A stretch of DNA of 64,000 nt from Rattus norvegicus (taxonomy: Eukaryota > Chordata > Mammalia > Rodentia > Muridae), in NCBI RefSeq assembly GCF_036323735.1, contig NC_086019.1:239153102-239217101 (forward strand), in the 5' to 3' direction. Positions 36,801 to 50,200 of this stretch are shown piece by piece. Numbering within the stretch: the first letter of the stretch is position 1; every line of letters begins with the position of its first letter. The translations under genes and the position numbers were made by a program. The notes beneath the pieces were generated by a model. The model searched no databases. It saw only the letters and a program-made list of their open reading frames with translations, and was not told the DNA's origin.

Positions 36801-38926
36801 AGAAAACTCTCGGTTAAGCTATAGATCCCACATTCTTGGCAGATGTATACGTTTGTTGTCTTAGTAAATGAATAAAGTACAGACTTCTGCTGGTTTGTTA
36901 GTGATATCAAGGTTTAGCTGCTAGGGCAAGACGATAGGGTAAGAAATTACAAGCACTCCATGGGTGAAGCTTTAAAGGTTTAGTAAGACAAAGCCTGCCC
37001 AATGTCTTGAAGCAAAGATATAACCAGGCAACCTTGTGTCTTATTATTTAAAGCAGCATCAGATGCAATGCTAAGAATGTAGAGGTGAACCTGACGACAG
37101 ACATCTTTTAAAATACTGCCATCCAAAGAGCATTAGGGCAAACTCTGCCAAATGATGGCTGACGGTCGTATACGCTGAGAGTAAAGGTGGCATTACAAGC
37201 TGGTTTGTTTTTATTTTAAACAATAAACAGTCACCTCACAAAACAATATCTGTAAACTAAAACACACCTTTTTAAAGTATACACACAAAACATTTGGAAA
37301 GGGAGACTGAAGTTCCAGCCCGCAATTACTGTTGAGGACAGGTGGAGTGATACGTGGGTGTTTTTCTTTCTAGCCTGTGCATTACATTTGATACACAACA
37401 CCGTGCATCGTGGCACAAAACCGCCTAATGTATTAATGGTGACTTTTGTGATGAACGCTAACATTTGGCCCCTTTAGTAGTCATGATACAATGGTCTAGA
37501 GTTCTGACTGCGCTGGTGTGCAGTGTAGCTTGTCTATCTTCCCCACCCGCTCCATCAAATGAACTGCAGCATCAAGCAGCAAAGCTCAAGCTTTGCTCTC
37601 TAACCCCTAGGAAAGCAGAGAGTTGGCACTGGAGGAAAATGCCAGTGTCATTCTTCTCCAAAAAGAACCTCCATTAGGTCAAGAGAGAAAAATAGAAGTC
37701 AGAGCTATTTGGACTGAGAGCATCGTTACTCCTCACATGAGAGACAATATTAGGAAACATATCCTACTATCCTGTCATCTTTGGAAACATACTTAAATCC
37801 CCCAGCAGCTATCCCCAAAATTAGCCAGTCCCCAACTCCAAGTGTTGATCTTCATGTTTTTCTATTTAGAGGGTTTCTCCACTGCCTGGCTTGACTTACG
37901 GAAGAAGGGAAAAGAGGAATTAGTAACAGCTGAGTATTGGGCCAAGAGCCAAGCCTTGCCTAGTTGATGTAGGTTACCCTCTCGACAAAGGCTGCTGATG
38001 CCACTACTCTGTACATGAGAAAACCAAGATGCTGAGAGACCAAGTCGTTTACCTAGAGTCCCACAGCTAGTGAATAATGGAGTCAAAACAGTCCATTCAA
38101 GCAGTGCTGCCACTTCACATGACTCTAACATTAAGTCAGAGCCCAGATATCAATTATGATTGATCACTTGATAATCTTTCTTTGAGACATCCTTACAACA
38201 ACAATAGGACAAACTATGTCCTTAATTGCTAAGAATCTAGGACTCAGTTAAGTGCTCTAACAGAGGAAAATGAAATGACAAAGATAGTAATTTCCTAAAA
38301 GATGAAACACAGAGCCACAGATTTTGGCTCTTTCTCTAGACCTGTGGTGGGTTCTGAATCACACCTCTTTATTAGGGTGCATACTCCACTCACTGTAACT
38401 GATCATGTAAACATATCTTTGAATAATTTCTATTGTTCAGCACTTGCAAATGTCAGCTATGCTTATCTTGAGCAAACTTTTGAAGCAGAGAAGTGCTGCC
38501 TTGAGGCATAAATGGATCTTTAATTTTTATCTTCTAGATAATCAACTATTTTTACTTGACAATCTCAATTCCCCCAAATAGTCCTTAACTGAAATGATTT
38601 TTTAAATGAGAAAAGCAAACTAAAGACTTTGTTGCGTTCTTTTCTCCCTCATACACCATTCTTCCCTGAACACACAGGAAAATGGACAAAGAAAATATGG
38701 TGGTCCTCCACCAGGCTGGGATACTACACCCCCAGAAAGGGGCTGCGAGATTTTCATTGGGAAACTTCCCCGGGACCTTTTTGAGGATGAACTCATACCA
38801 TTGTGTGAAAAAGTGAGTACAAATTTAATTTCTTCTTTCAGGAGAAAAATACCTACCATTCTCTCTAGTTTGCTTTTACTTTTTGTTTGCCTTTCTTTAA
38901 ATCTCTGTGTATAATGCATGTGTACA

Positions 38927-38992
<66 letters not shown>

Positions 38993-41900
38993 ATGGATGA
39001 AAGCCTCATCCATATGTGTGGAAGCCAGAAGACGGCACCAGTATCTGTCTTCACTTTCTGTTTGATTTGAGTCGGGGTCTCTTAGTGTTCACTGCTGCAC
39101 GTGCAAGGCTAGCTGGCTCACGAACTTCCCAATTTCCCATTTCAGCATCCCAGCTTATTGTAGAAGCCCTGGGATTACAGATGTGTGCTATCGCAACTGG
39201 CTTTACATATACCCTTGTACTTGTATGGCAAGCACTTTGCCCAGTGTGCCATCTCTCCAGTGCCCAGTTTGATGGTTCGTTCCCAAGTTGCACACATCAA
39301 ATATAGACAGTGTTAAAATCTTCCTGTCCCCTTACTATTAGTGCCTTTGCCCAGCTCTTTGTCTTGTTGAATTAAAAAATTGAAAGACCACTGTTGACAA
39401 CTCAAATTCGTATCTCTTCCCCCAGCCTCAGAATTAGCAGCTAAATCACTGCAAATCCGATGTATCTAACAGTACAGAGCAGCCAGTGATAAGATATTGC
39501 TCCAATTTGATCTCTTACTATGACTTCATAAAGAACAGCATTTCATATAAGAAATTATGGATGCTTGTCATGGCTTAAATATGTATCCATATGCATTGAC
39601 ATGAATAAAATTTTCTTCTATAAGTAGAATTAACTGTCTTACTTAGTGCACTGAACAGCTTAAGGACATGGTTACTCAATATCCTTAAGAACATGGTTAT
39701 CGATGTCCTTATATGACTACTAGTGAATCCATTTCCCTAGGTCCAAATCGCAACTTGAGACTAAACTCAAAATTAGAAAGGACAAAATCTGAAACTTAAT
39801 TTGTAACACTTTACCAAGTATATTTTTCGGCACACACATTTAATACAAGAATGTGGCTCTTCCCCTACATGATAAAAATCAATTGGTAGCAAGTGTAGTC
39901 TCTGAACCAGTGCCCCTGGTTTTATATACAGAGTTCCAGCTGGCATACTAAAATTCCTGAAAATGGCAGGCACATGGAACAGGTAAAAACTGTGCTCATC
40001 CTTCATGAAGGAGAAATAGATCCTTTTCAATGAGTCCTTTGGAGTTTAGTAGAGAAAGGCAAAGCAGAAAGCACCCAATCACAGGATATAGATGTCTCCT
40101 GAGAGACTCTGCCAGAACTTGTCAAATACAGAGGAGGTGAATGCTAGCAGCAAACCACTGAACTGAGAATGGGACCCCTGTTGGAGGAGTTAAAGAAAGG
40201 ATTGAAAGAGCGGAAGGGACTTGCAACCCCATAAGAATAACAATGCCAACCAATCAGAGCTCCCAGGGACTAAACCACTACCCAAAGACTGACCCATGGC
40301 TCCAGCTGCATATGTAGCAGAGGATGGCCTTGTTGGGCACCCAAGGAAGGGGAAGCTCTTTAGCCCTGCCAAGGTTGGACCCCCAGTGTAGGGGAATGTG
40401 GGGGCAAGGAGGTGGCTAAGGAGGAGAACACCCTTATAGAAGAAGGGGAGGCAGAGGGGATAGGGAGCTTATGGACAGGAAACCAGGAACAGGAATAATA
40501 TTTGAAATGTCAATAAAAAATATATCCAACACTGTGGTTAGGACAAAACGGCAACCAACAGATTGGGAAAAGATCTTTACCAATCCTATAACAGATAGAG
40601 GCCTTATATCCAAAATATACAAAGAACTCAAGAAGTTAGACCGCAGGGAAACAAATAACCCTATTAAAAAATGGGGTTCAGAGCTAAACAAAGAATTCAC
40701 AGCTGAGGAATGCCGAATGGCTGAGAAACACCTAAAGAAATGTTCAACATCTTTAGTCATAAGGGAAATGCAAATCAAAACAACCCTGAGATTTCACCTC
40801 ACACCAGTGAGAATGGCTAAGATCAAAAACTCAGGTGACAGCAGATGCTGGCGAGGATGTGGAGAAAGAGGAACACTCCTCCATTGTTGGTGGGATTGCA
40901 GACTGGTAAAACCATTCTGGAAAGCAGTCTGGAGGTTCCTCAGAAAATTGGACATTGAACTGCCTGAGGATCCAGCCATACCTCTCTTGGGCATATACCC
41001 AAAAGATGCCTCAACATATAAAAGAGACACGTGCTCCACTATGTTCATCGCAGCCTTATTTATAATAGCCAGAAACTGGAAAGAACCCAGATGCCCTTCA
41101 ACAGAGGAATGGATACAGAAAATGTGGCACATCTACACAATGGAATATTACTCAGCTATCAAAAACAACGAGTTTATGAAATTCGTAGGCAAATGGTTGG
41201 AACTGGAAAATATCATCCTGAGTGAGCTAACCCAATCACAGAAAGACATACATGGTATGCACTCATTGATAAGTGGCTATTAGCCCAAATGCTTGAATTA
41301 CCCTAGATCCCTAGAACAAAGGAAACTCAAGACGGATGATCAAAATGTGAATGCTTCACTCCTTCTTTAAATGAGGAAAAAGAATACCCTTGGCAGGGAA
41401 GGGAGAGGCAAAGATTAAAACAGAGACTGAAGGAACACCCATTCAGAGCCTGCCCCACAGGTGGCCCATACATATACAGCCACCCAATTAGACAAGATGG
41501 ATGAAGCAAAGAAGTGCAGGCCGACAGGAGCCGGATGTAGATCGCTCCTGAGAGACACAGCCAGAATACAGCAAATACAGAGGCGAACGCCAGCAGCAAA
41601 CCACTGAACTGAGAATAGGTCCCCCGTTGAAGGAATCAGAGAAAGAACTGGAAGAGCTTGAAGGTGCTCGAGACCCCAAAAGTACAACAATGTCAAGCAA
41701 CCAGAGCTTCCAGGGACTAAGCCACTACCTAAAGACTATACATGGACTGACCCTGGGCTCTGACCCCATAGGTAGCAATGAATATCCTAGTAAGAGCACC
41801 AGTGGAAGGGGAAGCCCTGGGTCCTGCTAAGACTGAACCCCCAGTGAACTAGACTATGCGGGGAGGGTGGCAATGGGGGGTTTGGGAGGGGAACACCCAT

Positions 41901-42340
41901 AAGGAGGGGGAGGGGGGAGGGTGATGTTTGCCCGGAAACCGGGAAAGGGAATAACACTTGAAATGTATATAAGAAATACTCAAGTTAATAAAAATAAAAA
42001 ATATATTTATAGAAATGAAACACCCAAAAAAAAATTTTTTGCCAATGAAAATTACCTAGATGCAGCCTAGAATACAGAATTTAAAAGATAAAGGATTGCG
42101 TGGGAACAGCAAATATTACAAGATTTCTGATAGGCAAGGTTTAAAGAGGGGATAATTAACATAGTAAAGGAAGGTATTTATATATTTGAGAATTTATTTT
42201 TCTTTATTCTCTTTTCTGGCAGAAATGTATTACATAGAGTTTTGTATGCTATCATCTAAAATTATAAAAATATCATGTTATATCACATGTATATACACAC
42301 ACATATGTAAGGGCTCACATGCATGCATGCGTGCGCACAC

Positions 42341-42374
<34 letters not shown>

Positions 42375-44164
42375 GGTGGGGAGAGGAGAGAGAGAGAAAG
42401 AGAGAGAGAGAGAATTTAAAGCTGCTAGTATTTTTCTCATGAAGTCTCACAAAGAAATCATCAAAGAATCAAAGATTCCTTCATAATTTATTCAAGGTAA
42501 TTATCTATATTGTGACATCCTCTGGCATATTTACCACCTAATATAATTCCCACAATGGAGTTCCAGAGTCTCCTAAGCTTAAATTGCCCACAAATTTAAA
42601 TATTTATGTGAGACAGAAAATAAGAGAGGACCAACTACTTGATGGCTTGATCACCCAGTCCTCAAATGTATAGAAAACAGACACATGTATGGGTGCTGTC
42701 CACATGTTCCACAGTGACCAATGGACCGGCTACTCTGTTCTTCTTTGGTGAGAGAAGACATGGATTAAGGGCTAGCTACCATGATGTTGAAGGAACTGAA
42801 ATTCGTGTTTTCTTCTCTTAGTCTTCAGGTGAGAAAAAAGATAGAGATTTTACTTTACAGAGTGAAGCTTATTTTCAACTAGTTGTTTTCTTGAAAATAC
42901 ATGCTCTCTTTTTGGATCAAGTTTTTCATCAAAAAGACTCACATATATCCTTTAACACTATGTGCCCCTAATATTGAACTGTTTGATTTTTTCCTTAGAT
43001 TGGGGTACGGAGATTACAGTGTAGACAGTACCAGAGCTAGTTAGGACAATGTGCATCTTACCTTTCCCGTGCATGGAAGGAAGATGGTTTGTATAAATTA
43101 CTTCTTAAAGAACAATATCATTCATCACCCATAAATTGAAAATTCCTTATTGATTGTGGCAATTTCACTTGCTTGCTTTCTTTAACATTATTTTTTTGTT
43201 CTTTTCACTATATTTTAATCTGGTGTCTTGCTTACTTGTTATAGGATAACTCTTAGCGTTGGGGGTTGATCTGGTGCTGTTTTTTCAAATGCTAAATACT
43301 GACCCCCAAGATCTGGTTGCCCCCTGATTAGCAGATCTTCACTTACACCAAATAAATAAATAAATTTAATAATTGGTTAAATAAAAAAATATATCCAAAA
43401 AAATTTTTAAAAAAAGAAAGCATCCAAGCATTGAAGTAATGCTTAATGGCATCTCTTCCCATATACCATTGTATGTATTTGGACCACCCTGCTTGCAAAA
43501 GCTAGGGGTAATCAACTGCTTAGCCCGCATTACTCACAACAGTTGGAGTACAGAGGGAGAGTAAGGGCAAGCTGGGTGGACAGAGAACAAGTACTGTTTT
43601 CTATGCGGTTCTGATCCTCTATCAGTTGGATTGAGGCGAACATTCCTTTTCATCCTGAAAACTGCTAAAATAAGAGCATTCCCCAGGCCACCTATGAAAT
43701 ACGATGTATTCATTCTGACATCATAGCAGTGGGGAAAAGACAGCCAGGAAGTTAGCTTTGCAAAGTCCCAAATGAGCACCCTCATTTCCTGTTATAAATG
43801 TCAGTGACAGAACATAGCCAAGTAAAGGTCAAAGCACGGAGAAGTTAAGAGAACGACTCAGAAGGCATGGGCAAATCTACCAGGAAACTGTGCTTCTGAT
43901 GACAAATGCATTTTTGGGTCCCCAAGACAGTACATAAATTTCCAGATACTTGTATGACAAAGGTCATTTGCTCAGCCAAAAGTACATTCTGTTAGCGGAG
44001 GCTGAAATGCCATTTGTCTATATTTTCTTTATTTAACTCGGCTTTTCCCATGAGTTAGATAATTAATCTAAAGCCGGCATAAAAGAATGCAAGCCATTCC
44101 CCATGGATATAAATGCCAAACATGGTAGGGGGCAGTTCAGCAAGTATCACTTGGGCCTGTGTGT

Positions 44165-44207
<43 letters not shown>

Positions 44208-47200
44208 TGTGTGTGTGAGTGTGTGTGTATGTATGTGTGTGGTGTGTGTGTGAGTGTGTGTGTGTGTGTGTGTGTGTACAGTACATTTGGGAATATAATA
44301 TGTAGATAAGAATGCTCTGTTTCTATTCACTGCAGATTGGTAAAATTTATGAAATGAGAATGATGATGGATTTCAATGGGAACAACAGAGGCTATGCATT
44401 TGTAACCTTCTCAAATAAGCAGGAAGCCAAGAATGCAATCAAGCAACTTAATAATTATGAAATTCGGTAAGTTCCTCATCTGCCAGATGCAAGCTGACTC
44501 TAAAACTGCTCCTGCATCTGTTCCCTATCAAGATAGTGTATGTGTGTAAGCTAGCCAAACTAGGAGTGAAATGTTAGGTCTTTCTTCGGTAAAAGTGATC
44601 TGGTTAAACATTTATTTAATCTCATTTCTGTATGAGGTATAAAGTCCACAGAGATAAAATTTATTAATTAACCAATTACATTAATATGTACTGAATACTC
44701 TTCAAGATATTAGAAATGTATCAAGATATCCTCTGTTCCCATAGAACACAAATATAAAAGGTTAAATCAATAACTTGCAAACAAAAAAACCAAGAAGCAG
44801 AAAGGTTGTGTAGAGAGAATGCTATTTGAATTTGGTGGTTTTAAGAAAATAAATCCTATGAAAAGGTGAAATTTGATCTGATATTTGGATAAAAATTTCA
44901 GGCAAGATAGTCAGACCCTAAACAAGGTTACTCAAAGAAAAGAAAAAGCAGCAAACTGCAAGAAAAAAAATTCCTAAAATTGAAACAAAATTGATGTTTG
45001 ATGTGTTTAAAAGACAGGAAGAAAAGACAGGGGAAAAAGAAAAGAAATGGTTAAAGGCAGGACGGTTGGAGAACATTGTCCCTGCTGAAAAATCTGAACT
45101 TACTTATACAAAGACTTGGAACTGGAGGAGAATTTTAGATGGCTCTGTGGATTGTAAAGCATTGCTACAGCTGTTGAGTAGACAGCCATCTACGGTAGAG
45201 CAGGACCGGAAAGACGGAAACCTTGTCAAAGGCTGAGGCACATCCTAGGAATAAGTGATTCAACGAGTGGTCACAAGCAAAAGGGACAAAAAGGGGTCAG
45301 AACTAGACACACTGGGGAAGCCAGAGGAGGGGAAACATGATGACTTGATATCACATGTGATATGGGGCAAATATCATGGGATTTGATTCCAAGTGTCTGT
45401 GAGAGTGGGTGAGCCATTGGGAAAGAGAGACGAGGGGAGAAGCAGGAAGCATGTGACACCTCAGGAAAGATGTAGGGCAACTGTACGAGAGTAGAGGCAG
45501 GAGAGGGCTCACATTTACAGCATTTCTACAGCATTTTAAACCATGAGATCACGGGAGGGTAAAATTGAAGATGTATAACCAATAATATGATTTCATAAGA
45601 CTGTCTTTCTAAAAATGTCACCTGGGATTAAAATCTTCCATAAATCCTTTCTTAAAGAAACCCTGGGCCGCCTGGGAGGGCGAGCAACAGGGGCAGCCAA
45701 GCTTCACTTAAGGGGCAGCGAGTAGGTGCTTCTTTATGACTTGATTTCATGTGTTTAAGGTTTACTTTATTTTTAAGTATGTGTGTGTTTATGTACTTGT
45801 ATGTATATGTGTGTGAGTGTTCATATGTGTGTGCATGTACGTGTGTGCCTGCATAATCCAGAAGAGGGCACCTGATTTCCTGTGACTGTACATAACGGGT
45901 GGTTTTGAGCTGCCCTACATGGATACTGGGAACCAAATTGGGTCCTTTGCAAGAGCAATGCATGCTTCAACCACTGACCCATCTTTCAGCCCCAGCTTTC
46001 ATCTATAAAGTGGAGAGTATATCCATTTCCCGGGTTTGATTGTAAAGATAAGTCAAAGAGTTTTGAAAACTTAATGTGATGTTTAGGACATAGTAGCCAA
46101 CAGATAGCAAAGGTTACCACAGTTCAACTCCAAAATTCGGTTTCCATATTTATCCCTTTTCTGTAATGCAGACAAACCTTAAGATTAGTGGAATCTTACC
46201 TTTGTTGACCACAGACAGAGTGGCCTGCTGCCTAGTATTTTCCTACTTTGTATAAGAAAGTATGTTGCATCACAAAGCATCCTAGCAATCCTGGGAAGAA
46301 ATTAAAAACTAGCTCAATTTTCTTCAACTCTTTAGCTACATGAAGAATGACTGGGTGTGGCAATCTTTACCGCCTAAGCTGGTCAGTTCCACACAAGCCT
46401 CTACAGAGCTAAAAAGAAATCTGTGTGATGTGCAGAAAACCAGACCCCCAATCAGGAGACCCGAGGTCATTTTTTCCCCTTTGGTAAAACCTTCAACTTC
46501 TTGGAACATCACCTTTATCTCTGTACTTGATTATATCACACAGCGATGCTATAAATATCGGACAAAAATAATATATACTGACAAATGAGGAGACGGCTTT
46601 GCAAAACCGTCATTTTACTTGCTTTATAAAGAGATCACTTTATAATAATGAAATCACAAATAAAAACATACAGGGGCTGGAGAAATAGTTCAGTGGTTAG
46701 GAGCCCCTGAAGCTGTTACAGAAGACCTGGGTTCAGTTCCCGTCATCCTCATGGAGGAAAATAACTGTCTGTAACTCAATTCCAGGGGCTCTGACCTCAT
46801 CTTATGTTCTCTCAGGTACCGGGTACAGGCATGGCACACGGGCACACATGGAGGTACCCATACATACACGTAAAACTAAATAAGTGATTATCTTTTAAAA
46901 ATAATGTTTAAAATTATACCAATTTAAAAAGCATTCACCTAGACTAAGGCAGCCATTCCAACAACGTATGTATTCTAGTTATATGATTCCAGGAATGAGA
47001 GGACTCTGCATCTCCGAGTCTTCTCTGAAACATAGACGTCATATTGGTAAGGGCAATCCTAAGGCAGTTTTTGATTTGCAACGTGTGGAATGGACTGTGC
47101 AGGAGATTGACAGCTAGTTGTATCTATTCGACCCGAGGTTACTCAGCGAGGCCTGACCACGCTATTGAAAACAGAGAAGATGTGAAATAAATGCCACCAT

Positions 47201-50200
47201 GCTACAGGGTGATAGTTCATTGACAGTCTCCTCCGTGAATCCAACTGTCTTTTCTGTAAAACAGATTTAAAAATTATTTCTATCTTGTAGGGTGTCGTAC
47301 AAATAACAAAGGTAAGGTACTTAGATCTCTGGCACTCAAAGGATTGGGTGTTCTGTAAGTTGACTGGCAATTGTGGGGGTGACTGGTGAGGAGGGCAGAG
47401 AAAGAGGGGGGGAAATAATAATTTGGAAAGAGAAAGTGTCCGGGAATAGCCAAATCTCCATTTGGAAGCCAGATGCAAGGTAAAGGCACAGAGAACCTTT
47501 AAAAATTAGGGAGTGGGATAAACTCAACATGAACTACTCAAGAGGAGACCTTCACAACCTCCACTCTTCTATGGTCAATCTGCCAGAGAGAGAAAAACCT
47601 TCCTTCCAGAAAGGAACAATAACCTTTACTTTGCTGTCAGCCACCATTTCTCAAGGGATGGATGAGGCTGTTACCCAGGAAAGAGCTGCAGTTATCACAT
47701 CATCTTCCTCCCCATCAAATATTCACTGAGCATCCTCTAAATGCCTGGCTTCTGGAGACATTAAAGTCATGTCCTTGGCTTGTGAGAAAGTGAATTTTAT
47801 CTCCAGGCAGTTCTGGGAAAGGATGTTGAGCAGACACACACATTTAGAAATTCTAGACTCTCTCCTGCTGGCAACTGATACCAGAACAGCCCACTAACCA
47901 TAAAAAAAAAAAAAAAAAAACCAAAAAACAACAAAACAACAACAAAACCAGAGTATCTCTAAGTAAGTGAGAGAGATATTTATACTTTCTTAAGTAAAAT
48001 TTAAAGCACACATAACTAGGGGCTAGAGGTGCAATGTATATGATAGAGTCCTGGCCTAGCATGCACAAAGCCTGGGTTTTAATCCAGGAATCTCATAAGC
48101 CTGTATGGTAGTATACAATTGCAATCTTAGCTCTTGAGAGAGGGAGAGAGAAGAATTGGGAGTTCAAGGCCATAGCTGGCTATATAGCGAATTTGGAATC
48201 AGCTTGAGACATGAGAGCTCCTGACTAAATAAAGTTGAAAGAAATAATTCAACAAACAAACCAAGAAACCAGCAGGAAGATCACTTTGTCAGTCCCCACT
48301 TTCCCCAAGACACCACATTCTCTGGGGATTGCCGCAAGAGTGAGAGAGACTCGTGAATTCTCACTCCTGCCCTTGGTTCTTTGGCAAAGGAGAAGCAATG
48401 ACCAGTGACCAGACAGATCAGAACAACCGTTCCCCAACCACGAGCCACTGGTTCCAAGAAAAATCAGAATGGTCTCCTTCCCACTTGCCTAGAGGAGACC
48501 TTTAACTCATGACGAACATGAGTTTTGGTTAATGAGGCCTCACTGTTTTCATTTGTAAAATGAATTCATTATTTATAAAATCCAGCCTAATACTCTTTCC
48601 CCACAATCTCAAAAAAGGCAGGGATTTATTGATTAGAACACCAATAACCACGAAATAAATTGGGAATCGACAAATGGGAGTACTTTATAGTAAAAGCTTA
48701 TGAGGAACAAAGAAAATATCATCAAAATGCAGAGACCCTCTGAGGAGTAGGAGAAAAATTTGAAAATTGTTCAGAGAGTAGATGAATTTTAAAAGAAACT
48801 TTCTAACATCAAAAGAAAAAAATCAATAAACATAGGCAAATGATTAAAAGGGGTCCTTCTCAATACACATAGTCTATAATTATACGAAAAGCTTTTAATG
48901 ATCTTAGCTATCAGAAAAGTTCAATTCAAAATATGTCAATATGCCAGCATAATCCAGTTATCACGAATATTATAAAATTAAAATAGTCAATGCTCCTACA
49001 GACATCATGGAAACATTTATGCATTTATTGTAGTCAGAAATGTCATACGATACCAATATGAAAAACGCAAATAAGGTTCTTCATATAAATAACATTAATA
49101 TAATATGTACAGTTCTGCCACTCTTTGGTGATATCTGAGGGAAATAGTTGCAAGGGGAAAATCTACACAGTAATGTTACTACATCACTACTCACATGCCC
49201 CAAGCACAGAATTAGCTGAGATGTTCTTCAACTGGTAAATATGTAATGAATTGTTGGTAAATAGACATAATTGTATTCTCTCAGATAGTAGTAAACATAT
49301 TATCAGTATGTAATTTCAGGAAAATGGCTATTGTTTAGTGGACACCATGTTAAGCAATAAGTTGGACACAGAAATATTAATGTTGTTGTCTCTTGAATGT
49401 GGAGGCTACAAAGGCAAAAACAAAGTATCAGCCAAATCTAAATGGAGAAAGGCACCAGGAAGGGGAGAGGGGAAGAAGGAAGGAGCAGTGTGGGGAACTT
49501 CTTCATCCGGTTCCAGGAGGAAGTCCCAGCCTAATACCTAACACAGAAAATATCGAAAGGCAAATGGCACGAAAGTTAAAACTGTTCAACCACAACCCTG
49601 ACACCTAAAATACTGTGTTGACCTTTGATTATCTTTCGAGATTTTCTATACATTAAAAAAAAGAATGACCTTACACACTAATTCTCACATTCTAAAACAC
49701 AAACAAAACAAAAAACCAAACTCTGAGTGTAATGAAAAGTGTCTCCTGATTGCTTCATGTTCTTCTGTCTTGCTATTGTTAACGGCTGTAGAGTATCTTT
49801 CAGTGGAAAAGCCTGTCCGTCGTTTGCTAGAAATTCTCAGTCAGAAGCGACACTATCCATTCTTTAGATACATTTAGAAAGGAGAAGGCATTTTTGGAAG
49901 ACCTGACAATTGTCCATTGACAGAAAGTGGTCAAGAACCAGGGGTGGTGGTCTGGAGAGATGGCTTGGGAGTTAAAGGCACTTGCTGCTCTTACAGATGA
50001 TCTAGATTTGGTCCCCAGCACCCACAGGATGGTATACGACTGTCCCAAAGCATCCAAAACCCTCTTCTGCATACATGCATGTGATACACATACATGCACA
50101 TGGGCAAAATACTCATACACATAAAAAGAGGAAAGCATTTTAAAAGAACAAGGATAATATACTGTGGTACACAGTGGGCCAATGTCCAGGTACAAGAATA

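Larger units (their letters stand above)
22891..38677 (+). other. A1cf: A1cf intron after the start-codon exon (15.8 kb)
   Basis: GT-AG intron between residues 33 and 34. Apart from the repeats listed separately (a URR1-like copy, B3 and B1 SINEs, an L1 tail, a MIR, a TTC tract, a CTG run, and CA/TA microsatellites), I recognise nothing in 22891-25110, 25260-26750, 27130-27710, 29240-30810, 30880-33045 or 35830-37980. These are ordinary AT-rich intronic DNA. Short ORFs here have no recognisable domain. Confidence 0.9.
38813..44335 (+). other. A1cf: A1cf intron (5.5 kb) bracketed by TG tracts, with nested L1s
   Basis: GT-AG intron between residues 78 and 79. It holds a TG tract and B4-like SINE near the donor, two L1 3' ends in the middle, a CA/GA microsatellite at 42343-42413, and a long TG tract just before the acceptor. 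I see nothing else identifiable in 39280-40070 or 42420-43230. An A-rich repeat-like patch lies at 43240-43420. Confidence 0.92.

Noticed and set aside
40794..41132. 112-codon minus-strand frame in the L1
   Set aside because: Antisense shadow of the L1 ORF2 C-terminus.
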